From assembly GCF_003574315.2 (NCBI RefSeq), contig NZ_AP025739.1:5084001-5148000 (forward strand): a DNA stretch of 64,000 bases. The letters are read 5' to 3'. Origin of the DNA: Capsulimonas corticalis (GTDB lineage Bacteria > Armatimonadota > Armatimonadia > Armatimonadales > Capsulimonadaceae). The position numbers and the translations under genes were made by a program. Every line of letters begins with the position of its first letter. Position 1 is the first letter of the stretch. This document shows, in pieces, positions 10,121 to 17,883 of this stretch. The notes beneath the pieces are model-generated. The model did not search any database. It was not told the DNA's origin and worked only from the letters and a program-made list of their open reading frames with translations.

Positions 10121-10570
10121 ATGCCAGCGACTAGAAAACAGCGCCTGCAGGAAACACTGCGCGCGGAAATTTCCGATATTATTCGGCGCGACCTTCGGGA
10201 CCCGCGCTTCGCCAAAGGGCTTCTCTCCATCACCGAAGTGGAGGTGACGGCCGACCTCAAGCACGCCACGGTCTTTTTCAGCGTTCTCGGCGACGAGCAG
10301 GCGCGCAAGGAAGAACTCGCCGCCCTCAAGGGCGCGACGGGGCATCTGCGCGGCGAGCTGGGCCGCCGCAAGACCGTGATCAATGTTCCGGAGATCTCGT
10401 TCCGGTATGACGACGCGCTGGAGCGCGGCGGCAAGATGTTCGAGATGCTGGAGCGGATCAAACGCGAGGACGCCGAGCGCGCCGCCGCCATGCCGGCGGA
10501 CGACGCGGCGGAGACCGAAGACGGGCAAGTCTCTTCGGGCGCCGAAGACAAGGAACAGGCCGGCGCATGA
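10121..10570 (+). CDS. rbfA: 30S ribosome-binding factor RbfA
   Basis: 149 aa. RbfA is a KH-like factor needed for late 16S 5'-end maturation and cold adaptation. The family pattern is clear: RKQRLQETLRAEISDIIRR, then DPRF and ITEVEVTADLKHATVFFSV, then the C-terminal PEISFRYDDALERGGKMFEML. A ~30-residue acidic tail rich in Ala/Glu/Asp is extra. The ATG at 10121 gives the usual family N-terminus and has GGA 10 nt upstream; an in-frame ATG at 10106 would add five residues. The stop overlaps the next start by 4 nt (ATGA). Confidence 0.94.
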   Translation: MPATRKQRLQETLRAEISDIIRRDLRDPRFAKGLLSITEVEVTADLKHATVFFSVLGDEQARKEELAALKGATGHLRGELGRRKTVINVPEISFRYDDALERGGKMFEMLERIKREDAERAAAMPADDAAETEDGQVSSGAEDKEQAGA

Positions 10571-11565
10571 GCCAGGACAGCATTCCCGATCTTTCGCTCA
10601 CCGTGCCGCTGGCGGCGGAGGCGATTCGGCAGGCGAACACCCTGGTGTTCGCCTGTCATGTCAATCCGGACGGCGACGCGCTTGGCTCCATGATCGGACT
10701 GGCGCTGGCTCTGACGCCGCTGCAAAAGAAAATCACCCTTCTCTCCGCCGACGGCGTTCCCGAGATGTACAAATTCCTGCCGGGAGCCGAGCTAGTGCAG
10801 CGCGGGTCCGATGAGGCGGAGTTCGATCTGGCGATCGTTCTGGACAGCGGAGACCTGTCGAGGGTGGGGGCGAGCGTCCTGCCGGTCGTCGAGCGCGCGC
10901 GCAAAACGATCGATATCGATCACCACGTTACGGCGAACAGCTTCGGCGATATCCGTGTCCTGAACTCCAAGGCGGCGTCCACCTCCGAGATCGTCTACGC
11001 CCTGGTCCTGGCGATGGGGCTGCCGATCGACAAAGCGATCGCCACCTGCCTCTTCACCGGCGTGATCACGGACACGGGGTCGTTCCGGTTTCAGAACGTC
11101 ACTCCCAACACCTTCCATGTCGCGGCGTCCCTGCTGGAGCACGGCGCGCCGCCGGCGTATATCTCCGAAAACGTCTTTGAGAACCGCAGCTTCGCGGCCA
11201 CCAAGATGCTCGGCGCGACGCTTTCGACGCTGACATCCACGGCGAATGGCCGGGTGATCTGGGCGCATGCGTCTCTGGAGGATTTCGTGGCGCTGGGCGC
11301 CACGGACGAAGATACCGAAGGCATCGTCAACTATGTGCGCGGCGTGCGGGACGCCGAGGTCGGCGTGTTCTTCCGCGAAATGCCCGGCGGCTCCGTGCGG
11401 ATCTCGCTTCGTTCACGCGATACCGTTAATGTCGCCGAGATCGCGGCGCAGTTCGGCGGCGGCGGCCACAAGATGGCGGCGGGCTGCAGCGTCGCGCGTC
11501 CGCTGGCGGAGGCGGAGAAGCTGGTGATCGACGCCATCCTGGCCGTGCTTCCGGCGGTCAGCTAA
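10567..11565 (+). CDS. nrnA: Bifunctional oligoribonuclease / PAP phosphatase NrnA (DHH family)
   Basis: 332 aa. DHH-family phosphoesterases of this type degrade nanoRNA dinucleotides and dephosphorylate pAp. The N-terminal DHH domain shows metal ligands H31, D35 and D37 in HVNPDGDALG, D93 in VLDSGD and the DHH triad at 118-120. The C-terminal DHHA1 domain has GGGGHKMAAG near residue 300. It overlaps rbfA by 4 nt and its stop shares one base with truB, so it is translationally coupled in the operon. Confidence 0.94.
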   Translation: MSQDSIPDLSLTVPLAAEAIRQANTLVFACHVNPDGDALGSMIGLALALTPLQKKITLLSADGVPEMYKFLPGAELVQRGSDEAEFDLAIVLDSGDLSRVGASVLPVVERARKTIDIDHHVTANSFGDIRVLNSKAASTSEIVYALVLAMGLPIDKAIATCLFTGVITDTGSFRFQNVTPNTFHVAASLLEHGAPPAYISENVFENRSFAATKMLGATLSTLTSTANGRVIWAHASLEDFVALGATDEDTEGIVNYVRGVRDAEVGVFFREMPGGSVRISLRSRDTVNVAEIAAQFGGGGHKMAAGCSVARPLAEAEKLVIDAILAVLPAVS

Positions 11566-12473
11566 TGGCGAATGGTTTTCAAAACGATCCCCGGATGCTG
11601 GGCGTACTGAATGTCGACAAACCGGCGGGAATGACCTCGCACGATGTGGTCTATCGAATACGGCGCGTGACTCGCGTCAAGCAGGTTGGGCACGCCGGCA
11701 CGCTGGATCCGGACGCCACGGGCGTGCTCCTGGTCTGCGTCGGAGCGGCGACACGGATCGCGGAGTATCTCGCGGACGAAGGCAAGGCGTATCGCGCCGT
11801 GCTTCAGCTCGGTTCGGAGACTGACACCGAAGACGCCTCCGGCCAGGTCTTGACGCAGGCGGACGCTTCCCACATCACGCGCGAGGATCTGGAGCGCCTG
11901 CTTCCCTCGTTTACCGGGGAGATTTCGCAGACGCCGCCGATGGTGAGCGCCGTGCACCATGAGGGCAAGCGGCTTTACGAACTGGCGCGCGCGGGGATCA
12001 CCGTGGAGCGCGAAGCGCGAACGATCCGGATCGATACATTGACTCTGAGGGAGTTTACGCCCGGACCGAACGCGACCGCTGTCCTGGATGTCGAGTGCGG
12101 CAAGGGAACGTATATCCGGACGCTTTGCGCGGATCTCGGCAAGGCGCTGGGGGTAGGGGGGCATATGGCGAGCCTGCGCCGAACCGCCGTCGGCGGCTTC
12201 CATGTGGACGCCGCCGCGCCTCTTGAGACAATCAATCCCGAAAATGTGCTGTCACTGATGAAGCCGCCTGCGGAGGCGCTGCACGGCTTCCCGCTGCAAG
12301 CCGTGGACGATGCGCGCCGGGCGGATATCCTGCACGGCCGCGCCGTCCCGACCGGTCTCGCCGACGCGCCGATCGTGCGCGTGGTCGATGCGAACCAACA
12401 ACTCGTCGCCCTGGCGCTTGCCGACGCCGGCTCGCTGCGCCCGTTTAAGGTCTTTTCCACGGAACACTCATGA
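11565..12473 (+). CDS. truB: tRNA pseudouridine(55) synthase TruB
   Basis: 302 aa. TruB converts U55 of the tRNA T-loop to pseudouridine. The N-terminus shows GVLNVDKPAGMTSHDVV and the catalytic block GHAGTLDPDATGVL with catalytic D48. Further family motifs are KAYRAVLQLGSETDTED, QTPPMVSAVHHEGKRLYELAR and GTYIRTLCADLG. The C-terminal ~70 residues (DARRADILHGRAV) form the short PUA-like extension. The start codon overlaps the nrnA stop by one base; the stop overlaps ribF by 4 nt. Confidence 0.96.
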   Translation: MANGFQNDPRMLGVLNVDKPAGMTSHDVVYRIRRVTRVKQVGHAGTLDPDATGVLLVCVGAATRIAEYLADEGKAYRAVLQLGSETDTEDASGQVLTQADASHITREDLERLLPSFTGEISQTPPMVSAVHHEGKRLYELARAGITVEREARTIRIDTLTLREFTPGPNATAVLDVECGKGTYIRTLCADLGKALGVGGHMASLRRTAVGGFHVDAAAPLETINPENVLSLMKPPAEALHGFPLQAVDDARRADILHGRAVPTGLADAPIVRVVDANQQLVALALADAGSLRPFKVFSTEHS

Positions 12474-13414
12474 AGGTTATCCAAGGGCTCGATTCGCAGG
12501 ATCTTCCCCTGTCCAATACCGTGGTCGCGATTGGAGTCTTCGACGGAGTCCATCGCGGGCATCAGGAGATTTTTCACCAGACGGCCCGCGAGGCCCGATC
12601 TCTTCAGGCCACGCCGACGATTCTTACGTTCGACATTCACCCCTCGCAGCTTCTTGCGCCGCACAGCGCCCCGGGCTTGATTTCGACGCTCGATCAGCGA
12701 GTCGGGTTGATTCGAAAGTACGGCGAGATCGAAGCCGTCCTGATCGCGCCCTTCACGCGCGAGTTCGCGTCCCTTTCCCCGTTGCGCTTTGTTGAGGATA
12801 TTCTGATCGGCGCGCTTGGCGCGCGTCATATCCTGGTCGGCGCGGATTTCCATTACGGCCGCAACCGGGCTGGAACCATCAGCACGCTTCTTTCCGAGGG
12901 AGCGGAGCGTGGTTTCGCCGTGACGATCGTGCCGCCGGTACTCTACCAAGGGGCGCGTATCAGCAGCACGCTGGTGCGCGAAGCGCTCGCCGTGGGCGAT
13001 GTCGTCGCCGCCGCCGATCTTATGGGGCATCCCTTCGTTTATTCTGGCGTCGTGGTCGAAGGCAAGAAACTGGGACGGACGATCGGCTATCCCACGGCGA
13101 ACCTGGCGCCCGTGGAGGCCGAGCAAATCGCCCCCGCGAACGGGATCTACGCCGGGATCGCTTACCTCGAAGGCGGACGCCAGGCGCGCGCCGCCGTCAG
13201 CGTCGGCTCGAACCCCACCACCGACTCCGATGGCCGCCGTAAGATCGAAGCTTATTTGATGAACGGCTTCCAGGACGATCTCTATGGACAGCGCGTCGAT
13301 CTGGAGTTCCGCCAAAAGCTGCGCGACGAGCAGAAATTTGCGTCGCTGGACGATCTCACCGCGCAAATTGCTCGCGATGTCGAAGACGCGGAAGCCCTTC
13401 TCTCTCAAGCTTAA
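12470..13414 (+). CDS. ribF: Bifunctional riboflavin kinase / FAD synthetase
   Basis: 314 aa. It makes FMN from riboflavin, then FAD from FMN. The N-terminal nucleotidyltransferase domain carries GVFDGVHRGH (22-31), VLIAPFTREFA and the late motif ISSTLVREAL. The C-terminal flavokinase domain (~180-310) has GRTIGYPTANL, the NGIYAG stretch and a final KLRDEQKFASLDDL helix typical of RibF. It is the last gene of the overlapping rbfA-nrnA-truB-ribF series; the next gene has its own promoter. Confidence 0.95.
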   Translation: MKVIQGLDSQDLPLSNTVVAIGVFDGVHRGHQEIFHQTAREARSLQATPTILTFDIHPSQLLAPHSAPGLISTLDQRVGLIRKYGEIEAVLIAPFTREFASLSPLRFVEDILIGALGARHILVGADFHYGRNRAGTISTLLSEGAERGFAVTIVPPVLYQGARISSTLVREALAVGDVVAAADLMGHPFVYSGVVVEGKKLGRTIGYPTANLAPVEAEQIAPANGIYAGIAYLEGGRQARAAVSVGSNPTTDSDGRRKIEAYLMNGFQDDLYGQRVDLEFRQKLRDEQKFASLDDLTAQIARDVEDAEALLSQA

Positions 13415-13424
13415 CCCAAACCCA

Positions 13425-13453
13425 TTGACAGGCGTTTTGGTTTATGATACAGT
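13425..13453 (+). promoter_or_regulatory. Promoter upstream of the secreted beta-helix gene
   Basis: TTGACA (13425-13430), 17-bp spacer, TACAGT (13448-13453, 4 of 6 to consensus). Predicted start near 13460, leaving a ~90-nt leader before the ATG at 13549. Confidence 0.5.
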
Positions 13454-13548
13454 GCAACCGTGACTTTGCTTGCTACTGAGCGAATACTCACCAATTTTCC
13501 CACAACACACCTGCGGGCGATCGTCCTACCCAATGGAATGGAGTTTCG

Positions 13549-16137
13549 ATGACGTCTATCCACACTTACAATGTTCCGCCAGGACACAGACTCCAGAAGC
13601 GATTCTGGAAATCTTCCCTCGCCCTGACTACGGTCGCTCTAGCGGCCCTGGCTCCCGCAGCGCGCGCCACGACTCTCACCGTGCCGACACAGTATTCGAG
13701 AATTCAGGACGCCATCGATGCGGCTGCCTCCGGAGACTCGATTGAAGTACTGCCAGGCGCGTATTCCGGATTCGGCAACACGGATCTGAACCTCGGAAGC
13801 AAAAATCTCACCATCGAATCGACCGGCGGCGCGGCCGTAACGACCCTCGACAATAGCGGCGGCGCCGAAAACAACCAAATTCAGACGATGACGGTCTCTG
13901 GTCACCAGACGAGCCAGACGACGCTGCGCGGCTTTACGATCAAGAACAGTTTCCACGATCTTGGCGGCGCGATCACGATCGAAGATAGTACGATCACCAT
14001 TCAGCAATGTATTTTTGTAGGCAACTATGCTCCGGCGGAAGGCGGCGCCATTGCCGTCATCTCAAACAACGCCGCCTCGGGAGCGATCATTTCCCAGTGC
14101 TCCTTTATTGGAAACTCCACGGGCGACTTAACGACAAACTCCGGGTTTGGCGGTGCGATTGAGTGTATCGTCAACAACACCGGACTCAATCAAAACGTCT
14201 CGGTCATTAACTGCGTCTTCGACAAGAACACAGCCAGCTATGACGGCGGCGCAATCGACGTCGCCGGATATACGGCGGCCAGTCCGAAAGTGAGCGTCGT
14301 TAACTGTACTTTTGTCAAAAACAACTCTTCCGGATATGTCGCGCCCAACTTCGTGGGTTTGATCCCAGCGCCGAGCGGCTCCTCTTTGCCGGGCGTGGTA
14401 AGCGAGTATAACGGCGCGGCGACACTGACGAACTGCGTCCTTTATAGCGACAGCGCGCCCAAGGAAGTTTCGACCCTCAGCCCCGGGTTTACCGCGAGCT
14501 ACAGCGATATCAACCAGGCGGGCTATGCGGGATCTCAGAACAACTTCTCCAGCGTCCCGAACTTCGACGATGCTGCGGAATCCGACCCGACGCTCGACAA
14601 TTTGCGTGAGCAACGCACCTCGCCCTTGATCGAGACCGGCGATCCGGTGGGGACTGTTATCGCCTCCGGCGTCACCGTTCCTTCCGTCGATCGCGATAAT
14701 GTGGCGCGGCATGGCACTTCCGATGTCGGCGCATATGAGTTTTTGACGCCGACCGCCACCGCGCAAACCGTGACCACGACGGAAAACGCCCCGGTTTCGG
14801 TCGTGCTGCAAGGCGTGGATCCCAATACTCCCGCACAAAGCCTGACGTTCTCGGCGACCACGCCGGCGCACGGCGTGCTGACGGGAACCGCTCCCAACCT
14901 GACTTATACGCCCAGCGCGGACTACTACGGTTCGGACAGCTTTACATTCACGGTCAATAATGGGGTCTACACCAGCGCTTCCGCAACCGTCACGATCAAC
15001 GTCAGTTACGACCCGGCGGTGCAAAGCCTGACATCGAGCGCAAACATCGGCGGCGGGCTTCCGCTGACGGTGACGGCGACGATTTCCTCCCCCGCGCCGG
15101 CCGGTGGTTATTCGCTTAAGGTTTCCAGCAACTCCCCGGCGATTGACGACGGAGCGATCACGTTTGCGCCTGGATCCAGCACCGGTACGGTGGATCTGAC
15201 CACCCATCCCGTGAACAACGACACACCGGTGACCCTGTCGGCGACCGCCGGCGGCGCCACGCAGACGGATAATGTTACGGTTCAAGCGATATTCCGGATC
15301 TTTGGTTTCAATGCTCCTTCCGGAAATGGCGGCGTCGCGGCGGCGGTCGGCATCGCGCTTTACGGTCCCGCCGGCCCGGGCGGCATTACAGTATCGTTGT
15401 CGAGCACGGACACGGGAATGGTCCCTCCGGGCACGACGGTGACGATCCCGCAAGGATCCACCGTGGCGTGGTTCCGCGTGGTTCCGAGCGCCGTGAATAC
15501 CGACACGACAATCTCCGCGACCGCCACTCTGGGTACATTCAGTAAATCGGCGAATTACACGGTGCTCCATCCCGCGCTGCTGAGCCTGACGGCGCCTGCT
15601 TACGTGACGGCCGGATTGCCCTTTAAGGTGACGGCGACGCTGAAAACTCCGGCTCCCGCCGGCGGCGTGACGGTAGCAGTGGACAGCAACTCTCCGGGCG
15701 TTTCCGCTGGGTCGATCACGATCGCCGCCGGCGCGAAATCCGGATCGGCGACCTTCAGTTCTCATCCCGTCAACAGCACGACGCCGGTGACGCTCACGGG
15801 AACGTACGGAGGAGCTTCCGTAACCACGGATATCGCGGTGCAGGCCGGATTCCAAACGATTGGGTTCAACGCCTCCACGATAAACAGCGGATCGAAGGCG
15901 GCGATCGGCATCGCGCTTTACGGGCCGGCGGGGCCTGGCGGCGTTACCATCGCGCTGTCGAGCACGGACACGGGAATGATCCCTCCAGGCACGACGGTGA
16001 CGATCCCACAAGGATCGACCTCCGTATGGATTCGGGTAACGCCGACCGCCGTGAACACCAACACAATCGTCTCCGTGACGGGCACTCTGGGATCGGACGT
16101 GAAATTTGCGTCCACGACCATCATCTCTAATGGGTAG
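13549..16137 (+). CDS. Secreted right-handed beta-helix protein with cadherin-like and duplicated Ig-like modules
   Basis: 862 aa. A long signal peptide (residues 1-40) with basic n-region RLQKRFWK and hydrophobic core ends at ARA-TT. Residues ~42-395 look like a pectin-lyase-like parallel beta-helix: IQDAIDAAASGDSIEVLPG, then repeated GGAI and NCxF turns, each usual for right-handed helices. Residues ~405-485 resemble a bacterial cadherin-like domain (ENAPVSVVLQG, YYGSDSFTFTVNNG). Two tandem ~186-residue units follow, each with a GIALYGPAGPGG and STDTGM stretch. No catalytic residues of a known polysaccharide lyase could be identified, so a surface-binding or adhesion role is as likely as an enzyme. 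No LPxTG or PEP-CTERM sorting tail is seen. Confidence 0.85.
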   Translation: MTSIHTYNVPPGHRLQKRFWKSSLALTTVALAALAPAARATTLTVPTQYSRIQDAIDAAASGDSIEVLPGAYSGFGNTDLNLGSKNLTIESTGGAAVTTLDNSGGAENNQIQTMTVSGHQTSQTTLRGFTIKNSFHDLGGAITIEDSTITIQQCIFVGNYAPAEGGAIAVISNNAASGAIISQCSFIGNSTGDLTTNSGFGGAIECIVNNTGLNQNVSVINCVFDKNTASYDGGAIDVAGYTAASPKVSVVNCTFVKNNSSGYVAPNFVGLIPAPSGSSLPGVVSEYNGAATLTNCVLYSDSAPKEVSTLSPGFTASYSDINQAGYAGSQNNFSSVPNFDDAAESDPTLDNLREQRTSPLIETGDPVGTVIASGVTVPSVDRDNVARHGTSDVGAYEFLTPTATAQTVTTTENAPVSVVLQGVDPNTPAQSLTFSATTPAHGVLTGTAPNLTYTPSADYYGSDSFTFTVNNGVYTSASATVTINVSYDPAVQSLTSSANIGGGLPLTVTATISSPAPAGGYSLKVSSNSPAIDDGAITFAPGSSTGTVDLTTHPVNNDTPVTLSATAGGATQTDNVTVQAIFRIFGFNAPSGNGGVAAAVGIALYGPAGPGGITVSLSSTDTGMVPPGTTVTIPQGSTVAWFRVVPSAVNTDTTISATATLGTFSKSANYTVLHPALLSLTAPAYVTAGLPFKVTATLKTPAPAGGVTVAVDSNSPGVSAGSITIAAGAKSGSATFSSHPVNSTTPVTLTGTYGGASVTTDIAVQAGFQTIGFNASTINSGSKAAIGIALYGPAGPGGVTIALSSTDTGMIPPGTTVTIPQGSTSVWIRVTPTAVNTNTIVSVTGTLGSDVKFASTTIISNG
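15022..16134 (+). repeat. Tandem duplication (558-bp period) inside the secreted protein gene
   Basis: Two consecutive units, 15022-15579 and 15580-16134, align without net gaps at a 558-bp offset (186 codons). The most conserved core (15348-15460 versus 15906-16018) has long identical blocks, e.g. around TCGAGCACGGACACGGGAAT. The conservation at DNA level suggests a fairly recent in-frame duplication. Confidence 0.85.
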
Positions 16138-16158
16138 GCGATAGGCGGTAATTTCGCG

Positions 16159-17316
16159 ATGGATAAATGGCTGCGCCTGCTTGTGACGACCAGCTCCGCG
16201 CTGACGCTGATTCTGCTGATCGGCATCGTGATCTGGCTTTTGGGACATATCACGCATACACTGCTGATCTTCTCGCTGGGAGCGCTGCTTGCTTACGCGC
16301 TCGACCCCATGGTGGAGTGGCTGCGCCGTACCGGCGTCGGCCGCTCCAAGCGGGTCCCCAGCCGGGAAATGAGCGTCGCCGTGGTGGTCTGCTCGATCCT
16401 GCTGCTCTTCGGCTTCGGCTGCTGGTCGCTGGAGGGGCATCTGGTGACCGAGATGCGCGTTCTGCACGAGAACGGCCCTCGGTATCACGAGCATCTGCTC
16501 AGACTCGCCTCCGGCGTGGATGAGAAGCTAAGCGCGGCTGGCGTGAAGTTCAGCCTCACGGGCGCCATCGCGCATCCTCCGTCGGAGATCAAGGCGCTGG
16601 GGGCGCGGGCGGGCCGCGAGGCGCTCCCAGCGCTGGGGCATGTGTTCGGCGCGCTCGGCGAGTCGATCATCGTGCTGCTGATCGCGGTGTACTACCTGAT
16701 CTTTGGTTCGGGAATGCGGTCGGGATTTAATGCGATGCTGCCCGAGGACTTGCGAACTCGAGTGGATCTCTGGGAAGACGATGTCAATCGTATCCTGGGC
16801 AGCTTCGTTCGCGGCCAATTGCTCATCGCCCTGGTGGTGGGCGCGCTGGCGGCGGTCGGCTGTCTGGCCCTGGGGCTGCATCTGTGGCTGCTCATCGGCC
16901 TGCTGGTGACGGGCGCGGCGCTCATTCCGGTCTTCGGACCGTATCTGGGCGCCATTCCCGCCGTGCTGGCGGCGGCGGCCAGTCCCACGCATTTGCACAA
17001 CCCCGTCGCGGCGGTCTGCGTGATCCTGGTTTACTTCGTGATCATCAACGAGGTGGGATCGAAAATTCTGTATCCGAAACTCGTGGGGGAGGCGCTGGGA
17101 CTGCACGCCGTCCTGGTCCTCTTTGTCCTATTCGCCGGCCTGGAGCTGGCCGGGGTGGTGGGCGTTTTGTTCGCCGCGCCGCTGACGGCGCTGACGATTG
17201 TCAGTGTCGTACACCTCTACCGATACTGGCAGGATCTGCCGGATTCTTCGCTCGCGGACGCCGCGCAGCGAGCGGCGAAGCAGCATTCAGACAAACGAAT
17301 TACCGAGAAGGAGTGA
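16159..17316 (+). CDS. AI-2E family transporter (PerM-like permease)
   Basis: 385 aa integral membrane protein. The hydrophobic pattern fits the AI-2E/PerM family: two N-terminal helices (~10-55), a further helix ~75-90, a long soluble stretch (~95-155) and a C-terminal block of about five helices (~165-360). The family motif region with the PxxGPxxGxIPA pattern is visible as PVFGPYLGAIPAVLAA. Family members export autoinducer-2, Na+/H+ or unknown substrates, so the substrate cannot be assigned. It begins 21 bp after the secreted protein gene and may be co-transcribed with it. Confidence 0.9.
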   Translation: MDKWLRLLVTTSSALTLILLIGIVIWLLGHITHTLLIFSLGALLAYALDPMVEWLRRTGVGRSKRVPSREMSVAVVVCSILLLFGFGCWSLEGHLVTEMRVLHENGPRYHEHLLRLASGVDEKLSAAGVKFSLTGAIAHPPSEIKALGARAGREALPALGHVFGALGESIIVLLIAVYYLIFGSGMRSGFNAMLPEDLRTRVDLWEDDVNRILGSFVRGQLLIALVVGALAAVGCLALGLHLWLLIGLLVTGAALIPVFGPYLGAIPAVLAAAASPTHLHNPVAAVCVILVYFVIINEVGSKILYPKLVGEALGLHAVLVLFVLFAGLELAGVVGVLFAAPLTALTIVSVVHLYRYWQDLPDSSLADAAQRAAKQHSDKRITEKE

Positions 17317-17322
17317 TTATGC

Positions 17323-17351
17323 TTGACAATACTTCCTTAAAGAAGTATACT
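17323..17351 (+). promoter_or_regulatory. Strong promoter of rpsO
   Basis: TTGACA (17323-17328), 17-bp spacer, TATACT (17346-17351): close to the sigma-70 consensus, as expected for a ribosomal protein gene. Predicted start near 17358, giving a ~49-nt leader. Confidence 0.8.
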
Positions 17352-17406
17352 AGGGCGAATATCACACAGGTTTTAATTTTGCTTAGGAGGCCTCAGGCAC
17401 GCTAGA

Positions 17407-17682
17407 ATGGCTTTGCTCAAAGAACAAAAAGATGTCGTCATCGACACAAACAAGACGCACGAGGGCGATACGGGTTCGCCGGAAGTGCAGATCGCCCTTC
17501 TCTCCGCTTCGATCAGCACGCTGACCGAGCATTTGAAGATTCACAAGCACGACAACCACTCGCGCCGCGGACTTTTGGTGCAGGTTGGACGTCGCCGCCG
17601 ATTGCTGAACTACCTGGCCGCGAAGGACATCAACCGCTATCGCGCGCTGGTGTCTAAGCTCGGCATTCGCAGCCGCATATAA
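17407..17682 (+). CDS. rpsO: 30S ribosomal protein S15
   Basis: 91 aa, near the family's usual length. Recognisable throughout: [35 protein letters not shown] and [11 protein letters not shown]. It binds the 16S central domain and nucleates platform assembly. The best Shine-Dalgarno, AGGAGG (17385-17390), is 16 nt from the ATG, which is long; no in-frame start lies closer. It is a monocistronic unit with its own strong promoter and two terminators, directly upstream of pnp as in many bacteria. Confidence 0.97.
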   Translation: MALLKEQKDVVIDTNKTHEGDTGSPEVQIALLSASISTLTEHLKIHKHDNHSRRGLLVQVGRRRRLLNYLAAKDINRYRALVSKLGIRSRI

Positions 17683-17688
17683 GATTTC

Positions 17689-17720
17689 GGCCGGGCTACG
17701 CGGATGCGTGCCCGGCCTTT
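17689..17720 (+). terminator. First terminator after rpsO
   Basis: Stem GGCCGGGC (17689-17696) with GCCCGGCC (17710-17717), 13-nt loop, followed by TTT. It lies 7 nt after the rpsO stop. Confidence 0.75.
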
Positions 17721-17728
17721 CGAATGAC

Positions 17729-17768
17729 ATGCCTCCTTGCGAACTAACGCGGGAGGCATTTATTTTTC
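17729..17768 (+). terminator. Second, tandem terminator after rpsO
   Basis: Stem ATGCCTCC (17729-17736) with GGAGGCAT (17752-17759), followed by a T-rich tail TTTATTTTT. Together with the previous hairpin it isolates rpsO from pnp. Confidence 0.8.
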
Positions 17769-17883
17769 ATCGCAGCCAGCTCCAGAACCCACTGACGGTT
17801 ATGGCGCGCGATGAAATCGCCCGGACGCAGGCGCGTTAAAATTAACGGCGTCCCCGCGATTTTCAGGAGAAACACACGAACAC

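Noticed and set aside
7672-10725. 1017-residue open frame on the minus strand
   Set aside because: It is antisense to infB, DUF503, rbfA and nrnA, all clearly conserved; long antisense frames are common in GC-rich genomes. No family motif is visible.
14128-16494. 788-residue minus-strand open frame
   Set aside because: Antisense to the secreted beta-helix gene and the permease start. Composition is Arg/His-rich, as expected of a shadow frame.
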